A stretch of 35,104 nucleotides of DNA, taken from Bdellovibrionaceae bacterium UBA2316 (GTDB lineage: Bacteria > Bdellovibrionota > Bdellovibrionia > Bdellovibrionales > Bdellovibrionaceae). Every line of letters begins with the position of its first letter. The stretch's first letter is position 1. The stretch covers positions 1-35,104 of the forward strand of contig DDVI01000060.1 of the NCBI GenBank assembly GCA_002345205.1, read 5' to 3'. Of this stretch, positions 1-7,840 are shown one piece after another. Below the pieces are notes generated by a model. That model ran no database searches. It was not told where the DNA came from and saw only the letters and a list, made by a program, of their open reading frames with translations. A program made the translations under genes and the position numbers.

Positions 1-124
1 TCCCAACACATTTGGAACGATATCTCTCTATGGAGGTTAAGATAATGTAAAATTGTAAATTTTCACCTGTATCGGTTTTTGACAGGTAAAAACGACAATG
101 CCCTTTAAATGCGATTAAATTGCT
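1..124. other. Window edge, no assignable gene
   Basis: Two plus-strand frames run open from base 1 to stops at 38-40 and 43-45, so the 3' end of a plus-strand gene could lie here, but 12-14 residues are too few to choose a frame. An inverted repeat ACCTGT (65-70) / ACAGGT (82-87) with an 11-nt loop lies between this edge and the end of the convergent minus-strand gene. It could be a weak bidirectional terminator, but neither strand has a good T-tract. Confidence 0.2.
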
Positions 125-1642
125 TTATAAACTAAATTCTTCGTCCTGTTCGATTTGGCTTAATACCCAGTCGAACTGACCCAAGGTAACTTTTGTTCCA
201 CAAAATTCACAAATCCCGCTCATTTCGATTTTAAGCTGGGCTCCACACGAAGGACACAGGTGGAAATCTTGAGTTTTAGGCGACTTCTGATTGTTATTGA
301 TCCCTTTTATGAAGGTCCAATACTCTGAAAAGTGCACCGGTCGACGTTTATTACCCCGAATAACTTTGCCCTCTTTATCTAGTGTATAATCGATCATTTG
401 AGCAAAAATACGGAAAGTAAAACTAGCATAGTACTTATCTTTATACACCGCTATCGGTTCAAGCTTTTCCACTTTTGGATTTTCAATATGATTCGTTTGG
501 CCATTACGTTTGAAGTCTTCTATCCAGAACATATGGGTATGGAACAACGTATCTGTTTCATACGGACGTGCTAAATTCCAGTTTTTTTGTGACCATGCTT
601 TCTGAAGTTCAACAAAAATCTGCTCCGCACGCAGCTGCAGATGTTCATAGCTATCTTTTAAAACTACATCATGAACAATTCTATTTTCAACCAGTGGATC
701 TTTGATCGTCGGCAGATGCACACCATAGTCAACTAAACTTAGCGACGTCAGTTTGTTTTCAATCGACGTAGTTTCCTTAAGTACGTCTTTAGTAGATTCT
801 ATTTCAAACACGTACCACAGAAAGCGACCATTCTGATTAGATTGATTGCAGCTACGACACACTCCAGAGATTGTTTCCGTAATTGGAGCCCCGCAGTTAG
901 GACAACTATGAGCCGTCATTTGCTCTGGCGGCTTGGAAAGGGCCTTCAAGGACTTTTTTAATTTCCAAATTTCCGAAGTTTTAAAGCGAGTACTTTGGTT
1001 TTTCGCATCAACTTCGGTGTAATTAGCACTAAATTTTACTTCAATCGTCATTTCATTTTTTTGGGCGCTAATCGCAGCCCGGGAAATGGCGCAATTACCG
1101 ATAACCACGCCATCCACGCTTTTTAATCTGGCATCTTTCCCCAAAAACTTAGGATCAAAGAACGCGGATAAGGTTTCTAATTTATTGGCCCCACGGCCTT
1201 CATGATAGGTGTGGTACAAAGAAAAAATAAAATCCTTAAATATCGGGAACGAGAAATTAGGATCTTGTTCAATTATTTTAGTTACATAGTCTCGAGTGCG
1301 GTTAAGAACCATTGGACGATAGGCTTCTGTTCCATATGAAGAGTAGTAATCTTCATATTGATTATTGCGTCTGTAATACAGATACACCGCAACCGCGAAA
1401 ATCAAAAGCATCGGGATACCCACTTTAGGATAGCGAATCACCAAGCGTAGAATAATTCCTAAAATATCAAATAAAAAACCAGCGTCCCCGCCGCCGCCGC
1501 CACTTGAACGATAGCCTCCGCCTGAACTACGCGATCCACCGCCATAGGAATCTCCACCACCAACGCGTGCATCCGCTTCGATTAGGCATAAAAATATAAA
1601 ACCAAATACATATGAAAAGCGATACAAACTTAGCCACTTCAT
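125..1642 (-). CDS. Membrane protein with duplicated Tim44-like domain and zinc ribbon
   Basis: 505 aa. It has an N-terminal signal-like hydrophobic stretch (about 8-24), a Gly/Ser-rich linker (28-52) and a transmembrane region (about 55-90). Two similar units follow. Each is an alpha/beta domain resembling the Tim44-like family (about 108-235 and 333-448) followed by a four-cysteine zinc ribbon: C247/C250/C262/C265 and C463/C466/C478/C481. The two ribbons align closely, including the SGVC/SGIC step and the following GRFLW/GQFDW segment, so the protein arose by internal duplication. The ATG overlaps the stop of the TPM gene by 4 bases (ATGA), and a GGAG lies just upstream. Tim44-like plus TPM proteins are often paired in bacteria as poorly understood membrane proteins. 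Function is unknown; metal binding is inferred. Confidence 0.8.
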   Translation of the reverse strand: MKWLSLYRFSYVFGFIFLCLIEADARVGGGDSYGGGSRSSGGGYRSSGGGGGDAGFLFDILGIILRLVIRYPKVGIPMLLIFAVAVYLYYRRNNQYEDYYSSYGTEAYRPMVLNRTRDYVTKIIEQDPNFSFPIFKDFIFSLYHTYHEGRGANKLETLSAFFDPKFLGKDARLKSVDGVVIGNCAISRAAISAQKNEMTIEVKFSANYTEVDAKNQSTRFKTSEIWKLKKSLKALSKPPEQMTAHSCPNCGAPITETISGVCRSCNQSNQNGRFLWYVFEIESTKDVLKETTSIENKLTSLSLVDYGVHLPTIKDPLVENRIVHDVVLKDSYEHLQLRAEQIFVELQKAWSQKNWNLARPYETDTLFHTHMFWIEDFKRNGQTNHIENPKVEKLEPIAVYKDKYYASFTFRIFAQMIDYTLDKEGKVIRGNKRRPVHFSEYWTFIKGINNNQKSPKTQDFHLCPSCGAQLKIEMSGICEFCGTKVTLGQFDWVLSQIEQDEEFSL

Positions 1643-2244
1643 TCATCATCTCCACTGTAGGAGTGAACAATTTCATTTTCATCATCTTCATTTGGCCACT
1701 TTTCATGCCAGTAAACGCCAAAACTGCGAATCATTGAACCAACGGATTCACTTAGATCCTTACCTGTAAATGAGACTTTAAAATCGCTCGTAAAAGATTG
1801 AAGTTCTTTTTCAGTTAATTTTTCTTTTACTCCCCTATCACATAACAATAGGCATTCATTTTCCCAACGCGAATATACAACTAACAGGCCTGATCTTTGG
1901 CGCGTGTTATATACTCCCATATTTTGAAATTCCCTAGCAGCATAGTTTTTTAGACTTTTGATTTTTACTTTTTTGGGGATCAAAAACTTAATGAGGCCTA
2001 GCTTCATGAAAAGTATGTAGCAGAGCCCAATTAAAAACAAAGACTCGATCGCAACGATATCGTACGCAAATGATTCATTCCATAAAACGGTTGCGATCCA
2101 GAATATTTCCACAAGCAACAAAGTATAAAACCAAAAAAAACTGTAATAAGACTGAGTACGCTTTTTAATTAATATCACCAATTCCACTTGGGTTTTGGCT
2201 TCAAATTCTTCCACACAACGAGTAATTATTTGTTTTGGATTCAT
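1639..2244 (-). CDS. TPM-domain membrane protein
   Basis: About 201 aa from the ATG at 2244, two bases after the aroC stop. A longer reading from 2277 would overlap aroC and adds nothing family-like. The N-terminus resembles the start of the TPM (DUF477) fold, with an amphipathic helix and the strand VELVILIKK. Two hydrophobic helices (about residues 33-53 and 62-80) interrupt it, and the second half contains a TPM-like strand (GLLVVYSRWENECLLL) and a C-terminal alpha region ending near VGSMIRSFG. It is an unusual, membrane-split version of the family. It is translationally coupled to the Tim44-like gene and follows aroC directly, so it is probably co-transcribed with the aro genes. No enzymatic role can be read from it. 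Confidence 0.65.
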   Translation of the reverse strand: MNPKQIITRCVEEFEAKTQVELVILIKKRTQSYYSFFWFYTLLLVEIFWIATVLWNESFAYDIVAIESLFLIGLCYILFMKLGLIKFLIPKKVKIKSLKNYAAREFQNMGVYNTRQRSGLLVVYSRWENECLLLCDRGVKEKLTEKELQSFTSDFKVSFTGKDLSESVGSMIRSFGVYWHEKWPNEDDENEIVHSYSGDDE

Positions 2245-2246
2245 AT

Positions 2247-3266
2247 TTAGATTGTGTCCGTCTTTGACCAAAGCCAATGATCAAATAAAATAAATGATGT
2301 CATCGCTTCAAGTACCGGGATTGCTCTTGGAACAATACACGGATCATGTCGGCCCTGCTTAGCTACATCCAAGATTGACGAGGTTGGTTTAAAAAAAACG
2401 CGAAAACGAATAGTTTGGCCAGTAGAAATACCACCTTGAATACCGCCATATTGGCTGGTTTTCTGAGTTGAGTGAAATTCAGTTCCCGGTTTTTCAATAC
2501 TTGCAAAACCTTCGGCAAAATCAACACCAAGGGTCGCACCTAAACTCATCGCGGCTGATGCTAGATCAGCTTTTAATTTATGAAATACAGGCTGCCCCAA
2601 AGAGGCCGGAGGATTTTTCACTAAAACCTCGGCAACGCCGCCGTAGGATTCACCGTTGCCTTTTGCTAATTCTAATTTCTGGCCAATAAATGCGGTGTCT
2701 CGATACGGAAAGCGTGCTGGAATTTTATCGATATCCGCGCGACTTGATTTAGCTGTTATGTTGTCGTCACAAAACCATTCGCCAATCTGACTTACCCATC
2801 CAACAACGTCCGTTTTGGGAGAAACCTTTTTCAAAGCTTGCTCACACAATGCACCCGCAATCACTCGAGACAAAGTTTCCCGTCCCGAAGATCGCCCGCC
2901 CCCGCGATGATCGATATGACCAAACTTATCCTGCCACACTTTTTCCGCATGGCCATGACGAGGTTGGTTTTTAATCTGATCGTAATCTTCACTACGAGCA
3001 TTTTGATTATAGACTAAACCACAAATCGGAGTGCCTAATGTTTTACCTTCAAAAATACCACTGACTATTTCTAACTTATCAAATTCCTTTCGCGCTGACA
3101 CCAGGTCCGAAGTACCTGGTTTACGACGGTCTAAGAAATTTTGAACTTCATTTACATCTATTGTTACACCGGCAGGGAAACCGTCAATGAGAGTACCCAT
3201 TGCGCGCCCATGGCTTTCACCAAACGTATGCATTTGAATTCGTCCACCAAAACTATTTGCGCTCAT
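2247..3266 (-). CDS. aroC: Chorismate synthase
   Basis: 339 aa, close to the usual 350-360. The enzyme makes chorismate from EPSP with reduced FMN as cofactor, the last step of the shikimate pathway. Family signatures are clear: the N-terminal FGESHG motif, RRKPG, the GxFEGKTxGTPI stretch, HIDHRGGGRSSGRET in the active-site region, and the C-terminal RHDPC...PRAIPV...EAM. I chose the ATG at 3266 over a TTG three bases upstream; GGAG sits about 8 nt before it. The 5' end overlaps the end of the aroK-aroD-aroE fusion by 14 bases, which implies translational coupling. Confidence 0.97.
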   Translation of the reverse strand: MSANSFGGRIQMHTFGESHGRAMGTLIDGFPAGVTIDVNEVQNFLDRRKPGTSDLVSARKEFDKLEIVSGIFEGKTLGTPICGLVYNQNARSEDYDQIKNQPRHGHAEKVWQDKFGHIDHRGGGRSSGRETLSRVIAGALCEQALKKVSPKTDVVGWVSQIGEWFCDDNITAKSSRADIDKIPARFPYRDTAFIGQKLELAKGNGESYGGVAEVLVKNPPASLGQPVFHKLKADLASAAMSLGATLGVDFAEGFASIEKPGTEFHSTQKTSQYGGIQGGISTGQTIRFRVFFKPTSSILDVAKQGRHDPCIVPRAIPVLEAMTSFILFDHWLWSKTDTI

Positions 3267-5106
3267 CAAATTGACTCCAAAAAATTTGTTGGCCTCGTCC
3301 CTGTTCTTTAAACATCTCTAGTCCGGAAAAATAAGGGATATTGTTTTCTTTAGCCAACTCTAGACCCATTGAATTTCCACCATAGCTTAAATCGAAAACA
3401 GATTTAATAGTACAATTTTTTGGCATTTGAGTGAGCAAGCTACGCGGAGCCGCCCAAATTAATATATCGATTTCTTTAATTCCTTTGGGCAACTTGCCAT
3501 CGCGCGAGGCAACTAGGTGCACATTTGGAACCTCGCTCTTAATCGCTGGTACCACACCGCCACCACCCCATAATACGATAATCAATTTCTGAAGATCTTT
3601 TTTAAAAACATCGGCAGAAATTTGATTTAATGTTTTGATCAACCCCATTGTATCTGTATTAGCGATATGGGCAGCTCCACGACTATCAATATAAAGAGTG
3701 TTTACAGACTTAATTTTAATTTCGTTTTTTGAGCGAGGATAGTAGCGACGATAAGCCGCTTCTTTAAATGGAGACGTCACTGATGCCGCTCGCAGACCAA
3801 TTTCTTCAAGGAAGTCCATCGCTTCGTCGAATTCTTTTTCTTCAATCTTGATTCCGTAATACGGCATATTTCGTTTCTTCATAAATTCATAGTGAAGAAC
3901 CGGCGAAAAACTGTGATAAATTGGGTTTCCAATCACTGCCGCGAAGTGATTCACTGGGTCTGAAAACAAAAACGTATCCAGCAAGGTCGGTTGATCTGGT
4001 ACTGGTGAAAACCCATCATTTACAAAGTTCAAAACTTGTTTTGAAAGCATGAATTGTCTAAACCACTGCCAATCACTGTTCTTGTTATTCTCGTCGCTTC
4101 GGGGAAAGATCAAACGTCCAGAGGGATTTTTGCCAAACCAATCATACAGCTGCTTTAGTTCTACAAATGACTGAATAACCGGTGAACACTTTACAATCGC
4201 TTTTGATTTTGTCTTAACCAAACCTTCTAATGTCTTTATATTCTCTGTTAGCGCTGGCCTATGACAGGAAACTATCAATTTTTTCTTTATAGCTACGGAC
4301 GCTTTCGAAGTAAGTGAATCTAGAATTTCGGTAAGGTCGGCATCGACATCGATCGCGTAAAATGAAGACAGTAAATCAGTCAGTTCTTTTAAGTCATGAA
4401 TATTGTCTTTCCTGAATGACAGAATCATTTTAGATTTTTTTCCGTATATTTCGACGAGTCTATAAATCTCTTTAGCCGAAAATAAATCGGTACGGAATTC
4501 AACAGTATCATAAACGACGCGGCTATTTACATTGTAAGGATTTAAAGTCAGGACCCCTTTTCTTTTTTTAGTCGTTCTAAAAAGAAACTCTTTAAATAGG
4601 TTTTTCTCTTGAGCTAAAATTCCTTTTTTTGATACGGTTTTGCCTTCTATTATCGACATGCCCTCTGGCATGTCATAGATGAAATCTGCTTTCTCAAAAT
4701 ATTTTTTATTTCTTTTTTCAAATCGCGAAAGGTAGTCATCAAGCGGTTTCAACTTAGGATCAAGCGCAGGCCGATTCAGAAATATGCGGCCATCGGCATC
4801 CGTCGTACGACGAACCCAAATGCAAATTACGTCTTCGGGTAGGTTTTCTAAGTTATAGCCCGCACCAAGGGAAACGATAACATCTTTTTTATTCAGAATT
4901 AATCGAGCGGTTTCAACTTCTTTAGAACGAAAATACTCTTCGCCAAAGGTTTCAAATATTTTGTAAACAGGATTAGCCAGCTTTTCCGCGATAACAGAAT
5001 CTAAATCGAAATATTGAAACTGAGGAAAGTACATTTTTAAGCGCTGTAGAAGTTCAGATTTTCCAACACCTCTATGGCCTATCAGTACTATTTTAATTCT
5101 CGTCAT
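3253..5106 (-). CDS. aroKDE: Trifunctional shikimate kinase / type I 3-dehydroquinase / shikimate dehydrogenase
   Basis: 617 aa with three enzyme domains. Residues about 1-150 are shikimate kinase: P-loop GHRGVGKS (10-17), the DLD shikimate-binding pair (34-36), FGEEYFR, and the lid motif NRPALDP. Residues about 183-380 match type I dehydroquinase (AroD): the EFR strand, a catalytic-type His282 (SCH) and the Schiff-base Lys307-type lysine at 306 (IVK). The usual Arg-xxx-Glu-Gly-Gly catalytic loop is not recognisable after R232, so this domain is divergent. Residues about 385-617 are shikimate dehydrogenase: NPIYHSFSP, VTSPFK with catalytic-type Lys448, SVNT, NTD with Asp485, a glycine-rich NADP loop (GGGG) and a short Rossmann part ending in the GLEMF...Q helix. 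The domain order equals the C-terminal half of eukaryotic AROM. The ATG at 5106 overlaps aroA. Confidence 0.92.
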   Translation of the reverse strand: MTRIKIVLIGHRGVGKSELLQRLKMYFPQFQYFDLDSVIAEKLANPVYKIFETFGEEYFRSKEVETARLILNKKDVIVSLGAGYNLENLPEDVICIWVRRTTDADGRIFLNRPALDPKLKPLDDYLSRFEKRNKKYFEKADFIYDMPEGMSIIEGKTVSKKGILAQEKNLFKEFLFRTTKKRKGVLTLNPYNVNSRVVYDTVEFRTDLFSAKEIYRLVEIYGKKSKMILSFRKDNIHDLKELTDLLSSFYAIDVDADLTEILDSLTSKASVAIKKKLIVSCHRPALTENIKTLEGLVKTKSKAIVKCSPVIQSFVELKQLYDWFGKNPSGRLIFPRSDENNKNSDWQWFRQFMLSKQVLNFVNDGFSPVPDQPTLLDTFLFSDPVNHFAAVIGNPIYHSFSPVLHYEFMKKRNMPYYGIKIEEKEFDEAMDFLEEIGLRAASVTSPFKEAAYRRYYPRSKNEIKIKSVNTLYIDSRGAAHIANTDTMGLIKTLNQISADVFKKDLQKLIIVLWGGGGVVPAIKSEVPNVHLVASRDGKLPKGIKEIDILIWAAPRSLLTQMPKNCTIKSVFDLSYGGNSMGLELAKENNIPYFSGLEMFKEQGRGQQIFWSQFDERK

Positions 5107-6313
5107 CAACTAATCCTAAAATATCCCAGAACTGCGGGAAGCTTTTTCTAACAACATGCTGATTGCTCAGCTCAACCTCAAAACCACCAAAAGCAAACAA
5201 AGCCGCGGCAAAGGCCATGCGATGATCATTGTCTGGATCAAATGAAAATTTTTTCGCTTTTAATTTATCGCGACCTTCTATAATCATTCCGTCTGGCAGT
5301 GGACTGGCTTGGACTCCTGTTAGCGTCAGTAATTCGTGAGTTTTGGCGATTCGATCTGATTCTTTATTCACCAAATGAGGGGCCCCGTGCAATTTATGAA
5401 GCCCTGGGCAAAAACTTAAAAATGCCGCAAGAACCGGAAATAAATCAGGACAGCTTTTAATATTTAACTCAACGAACTTCGGAAGCTCTTGTTTAGCAAT
5501 ATGGAAACCTTTGCTATCAAGCTTGTAAGCCAATCCCCAGTCTTTAAAGAAATTTAAAAATTGAAAATCCGGTTGGCTAAACTTGTTTACACATGGCTTG
5601 ATTCGCAGCTCACCATACAACAAAGCAAAACACGCAAGCGTGAACAGCGAACTAGCATCGACTTCGGCGTCCAATTTTTTAACAGTGACGCGTTGATTTT
5701 CTTCAATAAGAATTCGGCCGGATTCAACGTTGAACTTCATACCCAAACGCTGACACAAAGTTTGAGTTAACTCTAAGAATGACTTTGAAGCCACGGTCTT
5801 ACCGGTATCTATTATAAATGGACGATTTATATTCCATGAGTTTATCAGAATCGAAGAGGCAAACTGACTGCTTAAGTCTGATTTAACTTTTACGGACGAA
5901 GCCTCTTTCCAACCGAGTGAATTCACACTCAGACCGTTGGGAATCAATGTAACAAGAGTTCCCAACTGCTCAAGTGCTTGATATAGATCGCGTTGAGGTC
6001 GTGCTAGCAATTTCGCGTGGGCGCGTACAATGTAACGACCAGGTTGTCGACTCAAACGCCCCAGAAAAAATCTCAGCGACGTTCCCCCCGCACCTAAGTC
6101 AAATTCATAAAGGCCTTGCTCTAGATCCCGCAGTGCTTGCTGCAAATATAGAACATCGTCCGCTTCCGAGGTAAAATTTAATCTCAAATTTTTGTAATGT
6201 GATTGAACAACTAGCAAACGATTAACAATCGACTTTGAATCGTCTATAGAACCATTAAATTTAAACTCGGTTGAGCTAAACTTTAATGCGTTTGTGGCCA
6301 CGATTTGATCCAA
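5093..6313 (-). CDS. aroA: 3-phosphoshikimate 1-carboxyvinyltransferase (EPSP synthase)
   Basis: About 406 aa. It joins shikimate-3-phosphate and PEP to form EPSP. Family motifs: DDSKSIVNR (PEP-binding Lys/Arg), a Gly-rich loop GAGGTSLRF in place of the usual GNAGTxMRP, RPQRDLYQAL, SSQFASSIL (substrate Ser-Ser-Gln), CPDLFPVLA, DNDHRMAFAAA and VRKSFPQF near the C-terminus. The missing Asn and Pro of the Gly-rich loop are notable. The 5' end is uncertain: reading from 6313 uses TTG, and a GTG lies at 6301; no strong Shine-Dalgarno sequence is visible. The start overlaps the end of aroB by about 38 bases. Confidence 0.95.
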   Translation of the reverse strand: MDQIVATNALKFSSTEFKFNGSIDDSKSIVNRLLVVQSHYKNLRLNFTSEADDVLYLQQALRDLEQGLYEFDLGAGGTSLRFFLGRLSRQPGRYIVRAHAKLLARPQRDLYQALEQLGTLVTLIPNGLSVNSLGWKEASSVKVKSDLSSQFASSILINSWNINRPFIIDTGKTVASKSFLELTQTLCQRLGMKFNVESGRILIEENQRVTVKKLDAEVDASSLFTLACFALLYGELRIKPCVNKFSQPDFQFLNFFKDWGLAYKLDSKGFHIAKQELPKFVELNIKSCPDLFPVLAAFLSFCPGLHKLHGAPHLVNKESDRIAKTHELLTLTGVQASPLPDGMIIEGRDKLKAKKFSFDPDNDHRMAFAAALFAFGGFEVELSNQHVVRKSFPQFWDILGLVDDEN

Positions 6314-7367
6314 TCATTTGTTTTTGTCGCTGATATTCCCTAACTATATCTTCGACAGTCACCGATTCGATTTTTAACTGCCCAGCTCTATTAGGAAACA
6401 CATACCGCACAAACTGGTTTTCTTTTTTTTTGTCAGCCGCCAGCGCTTTACTGACTTCTTTTGCCGACAAAGAAAATAGATTGCTCGTATAGAATATCCC
6501 CAGGACTCCACGCACCACTTCCGAGTCAAAGAAAATCGCTAGGTCCTTATCAACTTTATAACCGCGACTTGAGGCCCACAAGAAATCGAAATAAATACCT
6601 AGCAAAACAGTGATACCATGGTGAATCCCAAGTTTTGCCTCCCATACATGCGCAATCGTGTGCCCAAAATTTAATAGATAGCGAATTCCTTTAGTTTCAA
6701 AAGGATCTTTTTTTACTATGCTGTATTTCGCATCAATAGCCTGAGGTAAATAGGAAAATAAATCGAGCGTCGCTAATTTTTCCTTAGCTACCTGTTGATA
6801 AAATTTAGGAGAATGAATATACGCAATCTTGATCAGCTCACCAAACCCTTCGACCGTGCGGTCAATAGGTTGTTGTTCTAAAAGTGACTTCACCAGAATA
6901 ACTTTTTGAGCTGGATAAATGGTACCTAGCTGATTTTTGATATCTTTGAAGTTGATTCCATTTTTTCCACCATGAGCACTGTCCATAGCCGACAACCACG
7001 TCGATGGCACAAGCACCAATGATAAACCACGCTTTAGAATATGGGACAAAAAGCCACCGAAGTCACCTAAAGTTCCCCCGCCAATAACAACTAGCTTGGT
7101 TTTCTTGTTAACTTCAAATTTTCTATTTTTGAAAATCAAATCTAAAGTGCGAGTTAAAGTCGCCATGGATTTCGTCGACTCGGCCCCATCTAGATAAATC
7201 AAAACAGACTGTGTATTAAATCCAGAAATATTTTTCTTCAGACGCTTATCTATTAAAATAATACTATTTTCTAAAAATAACGGCTCAAGAGAACGCACAG
7301 AGTCCTCGAATATGACTTCTGTGCTTTGATTAACGGAACTGGAATAGACTTTATTTTTTTTCGTCAC
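6276..7367 (-). CDS. aroB: 3-dehydroquinate synthase
   Basis: 363 aa, the normal length. This NAD- and metal-dependent enzyme converts DAHP to 3-dehydroquinate. Signatures: GGGTLGDFGGF (NAD-binding), RG...VPST, MDSAHGGKNGIN followed by KNQLGTIYPA, EGFGELIK with metal- and substrate-type residues, LNFGHTIAH, and the HHG motif that supplies further metal-binding histidines. The reading begins at a GTG at 7367 that overlaps the upstream gene's stop inside an A-rich run (GACGAAAAAAAATAAA); no in-frame ATG occurs before the conserved fold. The overlap places aroB in one transcript with the preceding secreted protein and the aroA gene after it. Confidence 0.95.
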   Translation of the reverse strand: MTKKNKVYSSSVNQSTEVIFEDSVRSLEPLFLENSIILIDKRLKKNISGFNTQSVLIYLDGAESTKSMATLTRTLDLIFKNRKFEVNKKTKLVVIGGGTLGDFGGFLSHILKRGLSLVLVPSTWLSAMDSAHGGKNGINFKDIKNQLGTIYPAQKVILVKSLLEQQPIDRTVEGFGELIKIAYIHSPKFYQQVAKEKLATLDLFSYLPQAIDAKYSIVKKDPFETKGIRYLLNFGHTIAHVWEAKLGIHHGITVLLGIYFDFLWASSRGYKVDKDLAIFFDSEVVRGVLGIFYTSNLFSLSAKEVSKALAADKKKENQFVRYVFPNRAGQLKIESVTVEDIVREYQRQKQMIGSNRGHKRIKV

Positions 7368-7788
7368 TTTGGAATTCTTGCTTAGCTTTCTTGAATGACT
7401 CTTTTAAAGTCCCCATGCTTTCCTGGAAACCGAGTTTGATTTGATCCCACGCTTTACCACTTGAATTCTGTAAATTTTTAAAATCTGATTTTAATTCAGA
7501 TTTTCTTTTTTCCAGAAATTCAACTTGATCATTGATTTGTTTTTTTGACTCGTCACTTGCTGTCTCTTTAGCCTTTTTGGCTTTAGCTTTGATATCAGCA
7601 ATTTCTTTATCCAAAGCTGCTAATTGGTCTTTGAATTCTTTTTGAATTTTATCTTTTTGTTCTTTAGAAAAATCAGAAACATCTTCGACTGTTTTATCTA
7701 CTTTTTTTCCAATTTTTTCGCCTGTGCCTTCATTTGCAAAGCCAGCAATTGAAACCAAAATGGACAATAAAATTATTAAGGATTTCAT
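7351..7788 (-). CDS. Small secreted coiled-coil protein
   Basis: 145 aa. An N-terminal signal peptide (MKSLIILLSILVSIAGFA, cleavage likely after residue 18) is followed by an almost entirely helical, Lys/Glu/Asp-rich chain with heptad-like spacing from about 25 to 140 and no cysteines. It is probably a periplasmic coiled-coil protein with no recognisable enzymatic motif. A good AGGAG lies 7 nt before the ATG. The stop overlaps the GTG of aroB, so it is the leading cistron of the aro operon although nothing in it suggests a shikimate role. Family not recognised. Confidence 0.8.
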   Translation of the reverse strand: MKSLIILLSILVSIAGFANEGTGEKIGKKVDKTVEDVSDFSKEQKDKIQKEFKDQLAALDKEIADIKAKAKKAKETASDESKKQINDQVEFLEKRKSELKSDFKNLQNSSGKAWDQIKLGFQESMGTLKESFKKAKQEFQSDEKK

Positions 7789-7820
7789 ATGATTACTCCT
7801 GTTTAGAAATAATCATATGA
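7785..7820 (-). promoter_or_regulatory. Inverted repeat enclosing the RBS and start codon of the aro operon's first gene
   Basis: TCATATGATTA (7785-7795) and TAATCATATGA (7810-7820) are perfect reverse complements separated by 14 bases. In the minus-strand mRNA the loop holds the AGGAG ribosome-binding site and the 3' arm holds the ATG start codon. It could act as a translation-control hairpin or as a DNA operator. The pairing is seen directly; the function is inferred. Confidence 0.45.
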
Positions 7821-7840
7821 TAGAATAGATAGGTCGTCTA

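Noticed and set aside
65..87. ACCTGT/ACAGGT hairpin as a terminator
   Set aside because: Long loop and no clear T-tract on either strand; left as a comment only.
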